In this document: positions 9,745-18,405 of the stretch, one piece after another
Position numbering within the stretch: the first letter of the stretch is position 1
How the letters are laid out: each line of letters opens with the position of its first letter
DNA from: Enterococcus alcedinis
GTDB taxonomy: Bacteria; Bacillota; Bacilli; Lactobacillales; Enterococcaceae
Assembly: GCF_014635985.1 (NCBI RefSeq)
Contig: NZ_BMDT01000003.1
Location: forward strand, 124,001 to 188,000
Length of the DNA stretch: 64,000 bases
Direction: 5' to 3'
Made by a program: the position numbers and the translations under genes
The notes under the pieces: model-generated
What the model was told of the DNA's origin: nothing
Databases searched by the model: none
What the model saw: only the letters and a program-made list of their open reading frames with translations

Positions 9745-9827
9745 AGTGATTCTCCTTTTTTGAAGTGTTCTTATCTACTTTACATTTTACTCTGTATCGA
9801 GTGTATATGAAAGGTTACAAAAAAAAT

Positions 9828-9841
9828 AGAAAACGTTCTCT
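9828..9841. promoter_or_regulatory. cre-like box in the divergent control region
   Basis: AGAAAACGTTCTCT matches 12 of 14 positions of the cre consensus. It is placed 84 bases upstream of the yesL-like start and also upstream of the ABC permease operon. Confidence 0.5.
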
Positions 9842-9913
9842 TACGTTGTTAAATCAACCTTTTTAATATTTTCGAGCATAAAATGAACTAAAAAGTACGT
9901 AAAGAAGTGTATT

Positions 9914-9970
9914 TTTAACCGGTTTCAAAGAATTAGGAGGGTGTTATCATAAATGTATTAAGCGGTTACA
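9914..9970 (+). promoter_or_regulatory. Two tandem cre-like boxes before the ABC importer operon
   Basis: TTTAACCGGTTTCA (9914-9927, 13/14 to cre) and ATTAAGCGGTTACA (9957-9970, 12/14) lie 43 bases apart in the leader of the permease operon. The second is only 18 bases before the start codon. Together with the box at 9828 this suggests strong CcpA repression of oligosaccharide import. Confidence 0.55.
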
Positions 9971-9988
9971 AATAATAGGGGGATTAAA

Positions 9989-10930
9989 ATGGAATTAGAA
10001 CGTTCGAAACCAAAAATATTTGGAAAACAAAAAAATAGAGAAGGAAAAATTATGTTCTTATGTATTTTACCTTTTCTATTACTGGTTTTTGTTTTTTCAT
10101 ATTTTCCGCTACATGGCTGGATTTATTCATTGTATGACTATAAACCAGCTTTAGGCTTAGGAAGAAGTGAATTTGTCGGGTTGCAATGGTTTAAGATGTT
10201 AATTTCTAGTCAGACACAAATTGATCAAATTGTGCAAGTCTTAAAAAATACGTTTGCGATGAGTTTCTTAGGTATTGCGACATCAATGTTACCAGTGTTT
10301 TTTGCTATTTTTTTAAATGAAATTAAATCTAAGTGGTTTAAAAATATCGTTCAAACATTGACAACGCTACCAAACTTTATTAGTTGGGTATTGGTTTACA
10401 CGATTGCTTTTAGCTTATTCTCAACAACGGGTTTAGTAAATACTTTGCTACAAGAGTATGGTCTCGTAGATGAGGCAGTGAAGTTCTTGGACAGTGGTAA
10501 GAATACATGGTTAGTAATGACGCTATGGAATTTATGGAAAGGTCTTGGTTGGGGAGCAATTATGTATCTTGCAGGTATTTCTGGTATTGATCCGGAACTT
10601 TACGAATCTGCTCGAATTGATGGTGCCAATCGTTTTCATTTAATGCGCTATATTACCTTACCAGCTTTGATGCCAACCTATTTAGTAATGTTAATGTTAT
10701 CAATTGCCAATCTATTAAACAATGGGATGGAACAATATTTCGTCTTCCAAAATGCCTTCAATAAAAATCAAATCCAAGTACTTGATTTATATGTTTATAA
10801 CTTAGGGATGGGTGGAAACAGTCTATCTTTAGCAACGGCTATTAGTATGCTGAAAAGTTTAGTTTCAGTTGGTTTACTCGTATTTGTTAACGGAGCATCG
10901 AAAAAAATCCGTGGAGAATCAATTATTTAA
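9989..10930 (+). CDS. ABC sugar permease, LplB type
   Basis: First inner-membrane permease of a CUT1-family oligosaccharide importer. About six hydrophobic segments; the EAA loop that contacts the ATPase is visible as ELYESARIDGA followed by the LP pair near residue 215. Length 313 aa is typical. The start has a strong AGGGGG site. It is followed after 13 bases by the second permease. No ATP-binding subunit is encoded nearby, as is usual for Lpl-type importers that share a housekeeping MsmX-like ATPase elsewhere. Confidence 0.9.
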   Translation: MELERSKPKIFGKQKNREGKIMFLCILPFLLLVFVFSYFPLHGWIYSLYDYKPALGLGRSEFVGLQWFKMLISSQTQIDQIVQVLKNTFAMSFLGIATSMLPVFFAIFLNEIKSKWFKNIVQTLTTLPNFISWVLVYTIAFSLFSTTGLVNTLLQEYGLVDEAVKFLDSGKNTWLVMTLWNLWKGLGWGAIMYLAGISGIDPELYESARIDGANRFHLMRYITLPALMPTYLVMLMLSIANLLNNGMEQYFVFQNAFNKNQIQVLDLYVYNLGMGGNSLSLATAISMLKSLVSVGLLVFVNGASKKIRGESII

Positions 10931-10943
10931 GGGGGCTATATAA

Positions 10944-11888
10944 ATGGAACTTTCGATAGAAAAGAATGAGTCGTATAAGAGAAAGAAAAAGGCGTTATCA
11001 AGTGAAGACAAGGTCTTCAATAGTTTTAATTACTTGTTTTTCGCATTAATTACGATTATTTGTGCGTATCCTTTTTATTATCTAATTATCAATTCAATTA
11101 GTAATAATGAATTAAGTGCCTTGGGGCAAGTTCGTTTTTGGCCCACAGAAATTCATTTTGAAAACTATAAAGAGGCATTGCAATTAAAAGGGCTACCACT
11201 AGCTGCGGCTGTCTCAGTTGCGCGAACAGTGATTGGGACGGCAAGTACTGTTTTAGCTTCCGCTTTCTTAGGATTTATGTTTACTCAGCAAAAAATGTGG
11301 AAGCGAAGATTTTGGTATCGTTTTATCATTGTGACGATGTATTTTAACGCGGGTTTAATTCCGATGTTTATTACGATGAAAAATTTAGGTTTAACGAACA
11401 GTTTTTGGGTCTATATTTTACCAGCGATTGTCCAACCATTTAATATTATTTTAGTGAAAACTTATATTGAATCAATACCAAAATCATTGCAAGAAGCAGC
11501 CGAAATGGATGGGGCAAATATTTTACAAGTCTTTTTCAAAGTAATTTTACCAAACTGTACCCCAATCTTAGCAACTGTTGCCATTTTCTCGGCAGTTGGA
11601 CAATGGAATTCTTTCCAAGATACACTGCTTTATATTACCGATCAAAGCTTATACTCTTTACAATACCTACTTTACATGTTTATCAACCAAGCAAGCTCAT
11701 TAGCTCAAATGGTTAAGAATACAGCAGGGTCATCACTTTCGAATATTGCTTCAGCTGCAACGACACAAACACCGACGTCGATTCGAATGACGGTATCTAT
11801 CATTGTTGTGTTACCAATTATGTTTATTTATCCGTTGTTCCAGAAATATTTTGTTAAAGGCATTATGTTGGGAGCAGTTAAGGGATAG
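10944..11888 (+). CDS. ABC sugar permease, LplC/YtcP type
   Basis: Second membrane subunit of the CUT1 oligosaccharide importer. Six predicted membrane segments; EAA motif LQEAAEMDGAN near residue 195 followed by KVILP. Length 314 aa. It should pair with the LplB-like protein directly upstream and with the lipoprotein encoded at 12107. The C-terminus VKGIMLGAVKG is characteristic of LplC-like permeases. Confidence 0.9.
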   Translation: MELSIEKNESYKRKKKALSSEDKVFNSFNYLFFALITIICAYPFYYLIINSISNNELSALGQVRFWPTEIHFENYKEALQLKGLPLAAAVSVARTVIGTASTVLASAFLGFMFTQQKMWKRRFWYRFIIVTMYFNAGLIPMFITMKNLGLTNSFWVYILPAIVQPFNIILVKTYIESIPKSLQEAAEMDGANILQVFFKVILPNCTPILATVAIFSAVGQWNSFQDTLLYITDQSLYSLQYLLYMFINQASSLAQMVKNTAGSSLSNIASAATTQTPTSIRMTVSIIVVLPIMFIYPLFQKYFVKGIMLGAVKG

Positions 11889-12106
11889 TTTATTAAAAAA
11901 TGGTTTTACAAATGTTTGAGACATGGATAATCACTTACTCATGATTTGATATACTGGAAAAAATTAAATAAAGATAGCCATTGGGTAAGCCGGAAAATGA
12001 CTCGAAAATTAAAAAGAAAAATGTATGTAATTGAAGAACCTCCTAAGCCAATTTATTCGGTTAAGATTAAATGAATAAAAACAAAAAACGAAAAGAGGAA
12101 ATAAAA

Positions 12107-13846
12107 ATGAATCGTTTTAAAAAATTTATGATTTTTGGGGCATTAAGTGTAACACTCCTGAGTGGGTTAGCAGCATGTGGGAAATCAGAAGCTGAGGAGA
12201 AAAAATCTTCTAAAAATGCAGACGGTACATACGAAGAAACAATTACTATTGATGTTTTCGATGGTTTAGCAAACTATATGGGAGTACAAGAAGGTTGGTT
12301 TGCCAAAATCGTTAAAGATAAATTTAATATGGAATTAAATATTATCGCACCAAACGTCGCTGGGAATGGCGAGACGTTGTATCAAACAAGAACAGCTGCC
12401 GGAGATTTAGGAGATTTGATTATTGTAGATAAAGGACAGCAGTATAATGAACTTGTACAGGCTGGATTACTATATGATATGACAAAATATTATCCTGGTA
12501 TGAAGAACATGGCTAGATTTGATGAAGCAGTTCAAAAGATGAATGAAGGAACGGATGCGTTGTATGGATTTCCAACTTCTGTGTCATCAATTCCCGCTAC
12601 TAGTCCTTCGGAGGGATTAGAACCGACATTTGGAGCTTATTTAAGATGGGATTTGTATGGAACTCAAAATTATCCTAAAGTTGATACATTAGAAGATTTA
12701 TTACCTGTTATTAAGTCGATGCAAGATGAAAATCCTACAAATGAGTCTGGAAAGAAAATCTATGGTTTTTCTTTATTTTCTGACTGGGATGGAAATATGC
12801 TGAATGCGGGAAAACAATTAACAACATATTATGGATATGATGAAAGTGGTTTTGTTTTAGCTAAGGCAGATGGTTCAGACTATCAAAGCATTTTGGATAG
12901 TGATTCAGAATATATTCGTGCTTTAAAATTTTATTTTGAAGCAAAACAAATGGGCTTAGTTGATCCAGAATCTACTACACAAAACTATGATACTCTATAT
13001 GCTAAGTTTCAAGATGGACAAGTATTATTCTCTTGGTGGCCGTGGTTAGGGCAAGCAGCTTTCAATACACAAACAAATTTAAATGCAGGAAAAGGTTACA
13101 TGATGGTTCCGATTGAAGATCAAAAAATATTTTCTTATGGAGCAGAAGTATATGGTGGCAAACAATTTATTGGTATCGGTTCTAATGCAGAAGATCCGGA
13201 GCGTTTGGCTGATTTTATTGACTGGTTATACTCTCCCGAAGGAGTATTAGCGAATTCTTCACAGACAAGTGGAAGCAGTGGGCCAGAGGGGCTGACATGG
13301 GAGATGAAAGATGGAGAACCTGTGCTAACTGATTTTGGTAAAAAGGCATTATTAGACGGTGATGCAAACATGCCTTCAGAATATGGTGGTGGAACATATA
13401 AAGATGGAGTTTCAGCGTTGAACATTAATACAGTATTACCGATTGATGAAAACCCTGAAAATGGATTTTCGTATAGTTATACACTTTGGGAAAGTTATCA
13501 GAGAGATAATACGAATCCAGTTCTTGAAGATTGGTCCTCACACATGGATGGAGCAGTAACAACAATGGAGTACCTTGAAAAAAATAATCAACTATTGGTC
13601 GCTCCGGGTGCTAGTTATGTGGCTCCAGAAGATAGTGCCGAGATTTCGACTTTACGAAATCAAGTGAAGTCCACAATTGTTGAATATAGTTGGAAAATGA
13701 TATTTTCTAAAGATAATAGTGAATTTGAAACACTTCTAAATGAAATGCAAAAAACGGCAGATGGTCTAGGTTATCAAACAGTTTTAGAATTTGATATGGA
13801 AAATGCAAAAGCGCAAAATGAACAACGTGTCGCAGTTTCAAAATAA
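12107..13846 (+). CDS. Extracellular oligosaccharide-binding lipoprotein of the ABC importer
   Basis: Solute-binding protein anchored to the outer face of the membrane. With the start at 12107 (AGAGGAAAT ribosome site), a signal peptide runs to a lipobox LAAC with lipidated C24; the upstream in-frame ATG at 12071 would add a charged, unlikely extension. The mature part (about 555 aa) has LplA-type features, including the long segment with an SWWPWLGQAAFN stretch. Length 579 aa fits the large LplA/YtcQ group. Codon use is a little more A/T-ended (ggagat, agattt) than in the permeases. It presumably decides which decorated oligosaccharide is imported. Confidence 0.88.
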   Translation: MNRFKKFMIFGALSVTLLSGLAACGKSEAEEKKSSKNADGTYEETITIDVFDGLANYMGVQEGWFAKIVKDKFNMELNIIAPNVAGNGETLYQTRTAAGDLGDLIIVDKGQQYNELVQAGLLYDMTKYYPGMKNMARFDEAVQKMNEGTDALYGFPTSVSSIPATSPSEGLEPTFGAYLRWDLYGTQNYPKVDTLEDLLPVIKSMQDENPTNESGKKIYGFSLFSDWDGNMLNAGKQLTTYYGYDESGFVLAKADGSDYQSILDSDSEYIRALKFYFEAKQMGLVDPESTTQNYDTLYAKFQDGQVLFSWWPWLGQAAFNTQTNLNAGKGYMMVPIEDQKIFSYGAEVYGGKQFIGIGSNAEDPERLADFIDWLYSPEGVLANSSQTSGSSGPEGLTWEMKDGEPVLTDFGKKALLDGDANMPSEYGGGTYKDGVSALNINTVLPIDENPENGFSYSYTLWESYQRDNTNPVLEDWSSHMDGAVTTMEYLEKNNQLLVAPGASYVAPEDSAEISTLRNQVKSTIVEYSWKMIFSKDNSEFETLLNEMQKTADGLGYQTVLEFDMENAKAQNEQRVAVSK

Positions 13847-13857
13847 AAAAGGACGGA

Positions 13858-13891
13858 GGCTTGGATGCAAAAAAGCATCCAAGCCTTTTTT
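13858..13891 (+). terminator. Strong intra-operon terminator after the binding-protein gene
   Basis: Perfect 11-bp stem GGCTTGGATGC / GCATCCAAGCC with an A6 loop and a T6 tail, 11 bases after the lipoprotein stop and only 12 bases before the next start codon. It should lower expression of the downstream esterase and fucosidase relative to the binding protein. Confidence 0.9.
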
Positions 13892-13903
13892 GGAGGGAAT
13901 AAA

Positions 13904-14560
13904 ATGACGCTCGGAAAAAAATCAAGGTTGCTCTTTGTAGGCGATTCTATTACAGATAGTAATCGTAATTATGAAGCAATCCCTGCTGGATGGTCTTCAT
14001 TTGGAGATGGCTATGTCAATCTAATTAATGCGTACACAACTGCACTCTTGCCGGATAAAGAATATATGGTAGTGAATAAAGGGGTTAGTGGAGACACGAT
14101 TGTGGATTTGAAGTCGCGTTGGCAACAGGATGTATTGGATTTTAAACCTGATACCGTGACCATTATGATTGGGATTAATGATGTATGGCGTCATTTTGAT
14201 GGTACTTTTTGTCAAAGCGAATTCGTTCATCCGACAGTATTTGAACAAGTTTATCGTGAGTTGATTGAAGAAACACTAGCAAAGGGCATTAAAGTTTTTC
14301 TAATGTCACCTTTCATGGTAGAAGCAAACCATCAAGATCCGATGCGATCAATGGTGGACGATTATCGTTCCATTGTCAAAAAATTATCCGAAAAATACCA
14401 ACTAGTCCATGGTGATGTGCAAAAAAAAATCGATCAATTCCTGAAATATCAATCTTCGTATGTGTTAAGCAGTGATCGGGTGCACGTCTCATTAGCGGGG
14501 CATTTACTGATTGTACAAGAATGGCTAGAAATGACAAAAATCATAGAGAATGAGGTGTAG
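13904..14560 (+). CDS. SGNH/GDSL-family esterase (probable carbohydrate deacetylase)
   Basis: Cytoplasmic SGNH hydrolase. Block I is LFVGDSITDS (nucleophile Ser), block III GINDVW, and block V DRVHVSLAGH supplying Asp and His. Start set at 13904 (GGAGGG ribosome site) because the longer frame would begin inside the terminator hairpin. Length 218 aa. No signal peptide. Beside an alpha-fucosidase and a second esterase it most likely removes acetyl groups from imported sugar chains; the exact ester is not deducible. The stop overlaps the ribosome site of the next gene. Confidence 0.85.
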   Translation: MTLGKKSRLLFVGDSITDSNRNYEAIPAGWSSFGDGYVNLINAYTTALLPDKEYMVVNKGVSGDTIVDLKSRWQQDVLDFKPDTVTIMIGINDVWRHFDGTFCQSEFVHPTVFEQVYRELIEETLAKGIKVFLMSPFMVEANHQDPMRSMVDDYRSIVKKLSEKYQLVHGDVQKKIDQFLKYQSSYVLSSDRVHVSLAGHLLIVQEWLEMTKIIENEV

Positions 14561-14561
14561 C

Positions 14562-16028
14562 ATGATAAATTTGAAAGAAATTAAACAAATTGCTAATCAA
14601 GGTCCGTATTATCCGAACTGGCAATCACTCGGACAATTTGAATTGCCAGAATGGTTTAAAAAAGCGAAGTTTGGTATTTTTATCCATTGGGGATTATATA
14701 GTATTCCGGCCTTTAATAATGAATGGTATTCTCGAAATATGTATATTAAGGGCCATCCCGAATACGAACATCATCGCAAGACTTACGGAGAGCAAAAAGA
14801 TTTTGGTTATAAGGATTTTATTCCGTCATTTACAGCAGATAAATTTGATGCGAAGGACTGGGCAAAATTAATCAAACTTAGTGGGGCTAAATATGTTTTT
14901 CCAGTAGCAGAACATCATGATGGGTTTCAAATGTATAAAAGTGATCTTTCTGAATGGAACAGCTATGAAAAAGGCCCTAAAATAGATGTTTTAGGAGAAC
15001 TAAAATCGGCGTGTGAGAATGAAAATATTCGGTTTTGTACGTCCTCTCATCGAGCAGAGCATTGGTTTTTTATGGGACATGGACGAGAATTTGAAAGTGA
15101 TATTGGAGAAAATTTAGAAAAAGGGGATTTTTATTGGCCTGCGATGCCGGAACCTGATAATCAAAATCTGTTTAGTGAGCCGTATCCATCCCAAGAATTT
15201 TTAGATGATTGGTTATTAAGAATTTGCGAGATTGTCGATCGTTACCAACCCAAACTTTTATACTTTGACTGGTGGATTCAACATGAGGCATTTCGGGAAC
15301 ATTTAAAAATATTTGCGGCCTATTACTATAATCGTGGTACGCAATGGGGCGAGAAAGTCGGTATTTGCTACAAACATGATGCGATGATGTTTGGGAGTGG
15401 AATTGTTGAGATTGAACGAGGAAAATTTGGTGAGGCACAACCATTTTATTGGCAGACAGATACAGCTATCGCCCGAAACTCTTGGTGTTATACAACGACT
15501 TTAGATTATAAAAAACCAAAGGAAATTATTCAAGACTTAATCGAAGCTGTGAGTAAAAATGGAAATATGTTATTAAACATTGGACCAAAAGGTGATGGCT
15601 CATTTTCAGCAACTGATCAGCAGATTATTAGTGACATCGGTGGCTGGTTGGCAATTAATGGAGAAGGAATTTATGAATCTAAACCGTGGAGAAAATCTGG
15701 TGAGGGACCAACAAAAATCGTGTCTGGTCAATTTCAAGAGGCAACGGTTAAACAGTATACGCAAGAAGATATTCGTTTTACAGTTCAAGGTGATTCGCTC
15801 TATGCCTATATCATGAATCCTATGAATCACCAGACATTTATGATTTCGTCTTTGAAAGTGAGTGCCGATCAAAACTTACCAGAATTCCATGGAATTATTA
15901 AAGATGTGACTGTTTTAGGGATAGATGATGTGTTTGTAGATTGGGAAATTAGTAATGAAGGATTAATCGTTCGTTCTCAGAAACCAACTGGAGAGTATCC
16001 ACTTACGATTAAAATCAAGATGAGATGA
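14562..16028 (+). CDS. GH29 alpha-L-fucosidase
   Basis: Retaining fucosidase predicted to remove terminal alpha-L-fucose. The N-terminal signature KFGIFIHWGLYSIPAF (around residues 35-50) is classic GH29. The nucleophile is probably the Asp in LLYFDWW near residue 230, and LLNIGPKGDGSF near residue 345 is the other family hallmark. 488 aa from the ATG at 14562, chosen because GAGGTG sits 6 bases upstream and overlaps the previous stop. No signal peptide. A beta-sandwich-like C-terminal tail is present. Its place beside GH31, GH42 and esterases points to fucosylated plant glycan. Confidence 0.9.
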   Translation: MINLKEIKQIANQGPYYPNWQSLGQFELPEWFKKAKFGIFIHWGLYSIPAFNNEWYSRNMYIKGHPEYEHHRKTYGEQKDFGYKDFIPSFTADKFDAKDWAKLIKLSGAKYVFPVAEHHDGFQMYKSDLSEWNSYEKGPKIDVLGELKSACENENIRFCTSSHRAEHWFFMGHGREFESDIGENLEKGDFYWPAMPEPDNQNLFSEPYPSQEFLDDWLLRICEIVDRYQPKLLYFDWWIQHEAFREHLKIFAAYYYNRGTQWGEKVGICYKHDAMMFGSGIVEIERGKFGEAQPFYWQTDTAIARNSWCYTTTLDYKKPKEIIQDLIEAVSKNGNMLLNIGPKGDGSFSATDQQIISDIGGWLAINGEGIYESKPWRKSGEGPTKIVSGQFQEATVKQYTQEDIRFTVQGDSLYAYIMNPMNHQTFMISSLKVSADQNLPEFHGIIKDVTVLGIDDVFVDWEISNEGLIVRSQKPTGEYPLTIKIKMR

Positions 16029-16037
16029 GGACGCTAG

Positions 16038-16844
16038 ATGATTTATGAAACAAGAAATATTCATATTAACAATCAAACTGCAAGTTTAACAAGTTACATC
16101 ATTAGTAATACACTGGAAGTCGATGAGCAGAGGAAGCGGCCAGCTGTTGTCATTTGTCCAGGTGGTGGCTATGAGTTTACGTCTGATCGTGAGGCAGAAC
16201 CGATTGCTTTAAAAATGATGAACATGGGATTCCATGCCTTTGTTTTAAACTATAGTGTGAAACCAAATGTCTATCCACAAGCATTGCTAGAATTAGCTAC
16301 AGCGGTACAAATTGTGCGGGAAAACCATCAAGAGTGGGGAATTGATCAAGATAAAATTATTATAGCTGGATTTTCTGCGGGCGGTCATTTAGCCGCCAGT
16401 TTAGGTGTTTTTTGGCAAAGTTCTTATTTACTTGAAAAAATGAAGGGTGACAAAGAAAGCTGGCAACCAAATGGCTTATTACTTGCTTATCCTGTTATTT
16501 CAAGCGGAGAGTTTGGACATGAAGGCTCATTCAAAGCCCTTTTGGCAGAAAATTATGAACAGATGAAAGTTGAAATGTCACTCGAGAATCAAGTGAATGC
16601 AATGACGCCGCCGACATTTCTATGGCATACTTTAGAAGATGGGGTAGTTCCGATGGAGAATAGTTTGTTATTTGCCAGTCAGTTAAGAAAACAAAAGATT
16701 CCTTTTGAATTGCATTTGTTTCCAAATGGCGGGCACGGTTTGAGCCTAGCAACTGTCGCAACATCCAGAGAGGCTTACGGAGTCAATGAGCAAGTTGCTG
16801 TTTGGCCAGAGCTTTTTGAACGTTGGGTTAAAAATAATATTTAA
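16038..16844 (+). CDS. Alpha/beta-hydrolase acetyl esterase (Aes/Axe-like)
   Basis: Cytoplasmic serine esterase, probably a sugar deacetylase. Oxyanion region CPGGGYEF (about residues 40-47), nucleophile elbow GFSAGGHLA near residue 115, acid in TLEDGVVP, and catalytic His in GGHGLS near the C-terminus. Length 268 aa. Nine bases after the fucosidase stop, so last gene of the ABC importer operon. The motif set is that of small acetylxylan-type esterases; the true substrate is likely an acetylated imported oligosaccharide. Confidence 0.85.
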   Translation: MIYETRNIHINNQTASLTSYIISNTLEVDEQRKRPAVVICPGGGYEFTSDREAEPIALKMMNMGFHAFVLNYSVKPNVYPQALLELATAVQIVRENHQEWGIDQDKIIIAGFSAGGHLAASLGVFWQSSYLLEKMKGDKESWQPNGLLLAYPVISSGEFGHEGSFKALLAENYEQMKVEMSLENQVNAMTPPTFLWHTLEDGVVPMENSLLFASQLRKQKIPFELHLFPNGGHGLSLATVATSREAYGVNEQVAVWPELFERWVKNNI

Positions 16845-16995
16845 AGACTCTCCTAGAAAGTTGGAATTATGGAACGGATTGATTTTAGATCAAGTTCTTT
16901 CTTTTACTTATGATTTTTTTTCAGATGAAAACCTTGGAGTTATGTCCGTTTTAAGGGTTCGAGTAGAATTATCGTAGGCGAGCAGACAACAAAAA

Positions 16996-17080
16996 AACCT
17001 CAGGATTATAGTTTCTCTAAAAATTTCGATCTAAAGGAATCGAACGATCAGAGGCACAAATTTTTCTTGAGGTTATTTTT
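16996..17080. terminator. Probable bidirectional terminator with a long loop
   Basis: AACCTCA (16996) pairs with TGAGGTT (17068), and AAAAATTT / AAATTTTT pair inside, with T-rich ends on both strands. It sits between the convergent esterase and EIIC-like genes. The remaining 16845-16995 region shows nothing recognisable. Confidence 0.5.
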
Positions 17081-17095
17081 ATTTAAATCTTCACA

Positions 17096-18151
17096 TTAAA
17101 AATTCAATTTCATATCGCCGGCTTTGATCCAACCGAATTTTCGGAAGAGTTCTGAAATAAACCAAGTCAGTACAGCGGGTAAAACAAAACAAAAGACGAT
17201 AATTTTAATCCAAATTTCGCTCGCAGGGTAACCAGCCTCTGTCATGGCAGACAACACGCCAAGTGGTGCAACGAAACCAGATGTTCCAGTACCAGCCGCA
17301 GCGGGGATACTTTCCATTGGGAATAAAGTTGTGACTAAAGGACCTAAAATCATGGCGGTAATGGTCGGTGGAACCATAATGATTGGTTTTTTCATAATAT
17401 TTCCGACTTGAACCATTGGGGAACCGAGCGATTGACTGACAAATCCGCCCCAACCATTTTCACGTAAACTTTGAATTCCGAAACCAATACTATGCGCACA
17501 ACCGCCAACAACGGCTGCGCCAGAAGCAGGTCCGGCAATCGCAATCATAATCGCAATCGCGGTACTACTAATCGGTAGCGTCAAGGAAATCCCCATAATT
17601 GCCGCAACGATCATCCCCATCGGAATCGGTTGTAATTCTGTCGCACGGTTAATTAAGACGCCGAGGCTAATCATAAATTGGTTAATACTTGGACCAACTA
17701 ACGAACCGATAATTGAACCCGTAATCGCCGTCACAGCCGGTGTAACGACAATATCGATTGGCGTTTCTCGCGAGACCAATTTCCCGAATTCGGAACCAAC
17801 AATGGCTGCTAGGAAGGCGCCGACTGGTCCACCGAGTTCATAGCCAACCATCCCATTAATCACCGAAGCGAAAATTACTAACGGGGGTGCTTTTAGCCCA
17901 ACCGCGACGGCGACCGCAATTCCTGGTCCTGCGACGGCTTTGGCTTGTGGTGCCAGTACATCAACGAAATAAGTTAGATTTAAACTGCCTCCAACGGTTT
18001 CGAAAATAACTCCTGTGATTAGTGTGGCAAACAATCCGAGTGCCATGTAAGATAAAGCATCGATAAAATATCGTTCAAAACTAATTTCCACTTCTTTTTT
18101 CGCGAGAAATGCGCGAATACGTCCCCTCTTTTTTACATCCACTTTATCCAT
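17096..18151 (-). CDS. Orphan EIIC-like membrane transporter (PTS_EIIC_2 family)
   Basis: Polytopic membrane protein of 351 aa with eight to ten hydrophobic, glycine-rich segments (AVAGPGIAVAVAVGLKAPP, AAAGTGTSGFVAPLGV). The pattern matches the PTS_EIIC_2 family, a group of IIC-like proteins usually found without IIA or IIB partners; none is encoded here. Substrate unknown. It stands alone between the glycan and persulfide loci and is preceded by a cre box inside a perfect inverted repeat, which points to sugar-dependent control. Start supported by GAGGAG and AGAGG upstream on the minus strand. Confidence 0.75.
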   Translation of the reverse strand: MDKVDVKKRGRIRAFLAKKEVEISFERYFIDALSYMALGLFATLITGVIFETVGGSLNLTYFVDVLAPQAKAVAGPGIAVAVAVGLKAPPLVIFASVINGMVGYELGGPVGAFLAAIVGSEFGKLVSRETPIDIVVTPAVTAITGSIIGSLVGPSINQFMISLGVLINRATELQPIPMGMIVAAIMGISLTLPISSTAIAIMIAIAGPASGAAVVGGCAHSIGFGIQSLRENGWGGFVSQSLGSPMVQVGNIMKKPIIMVPPTITAMILGPLVTTLFPMESIPAAAGTGTSGFVAPLGVLSAMTEAGYPASEIWIKIIVFCFVLPAVLTWFISELFRKFGWIKAGDMKLNF

Positions 18152-18187
18152 CCTCTAATCTCTCCTCATCCACTTTATAAGGAAGTT

Positions 18188-18225
18188 CGAATTCAAGCGC
18201 TTTCAAATGAATATGCTTGAATTCG
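18188..18225 (-). promoter_or_regulatory. cre box overlapping an 11-bp perfect inverted repeat
   Basis: CGAATTCAAGC (18188-18198) and GCTTGAATTCG (18215-18225) are perfect inverted copies 16 bases apart. TTCAAGCGCTTTCA (18192-18205; reverse complement TGAAAGCGCTTGAA, 12/14 to cre) overlaps the copy nearer the gene. It lies about 37 bases upstream of the EIIC-like start. Confidence 0.55.
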
Positions 18226-18344
18226 TCTTTCCTTTTTGTATTCGATGCTTTTTATAATTGCTTATTATCTATATTAACAGAAATGATAAGATTTGCTACT
18301 GTTATTGTTGGGAATAGTTAGTTGTGCTATGTGAATAATGAACG

Positions 18345-18395
18345 AAAAAAAGAGCCCGCTCTAAACCCTATAGAATCATGGGGGGGAGAGTGGGC
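18345..18395 (-). terminator. Terminator of the thioredoxin-rhodanese operon
   Basis: On the minus strand GCCCACTCT pairs with AGAGCGGGC (8 of 9) and is followed by TCTTTTTTT, 11 bases past the thioredoxin stop. Confidence 0.75.
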
Positions 18396-18405
18396 GAATC
18401 ATTCT

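Noticed and set aside
12071-12106. Upstream ATG at 12071 for the binding lipoprotein
   Set aside because: It adds a charged tail before the signal peptide; AGAGGAAAT and the normal lipoprotein start are at 12107.
13135-13425. Minus-strand ORF of 96 codons inside the binding-protein gene
   Set aside because: No ribosome site and no family resemblance; it is an antisense shadow of a well-supported gene. Similar overlapping frames at 2992, 4905, 28595 and 62313 were dropped for the same reason.
13865-13903. N-terminal extension of the SGNH esterase
   Set aside because: These codons are the terminator hairpin and T tract; the GGAGGG site serves ATG 13904.
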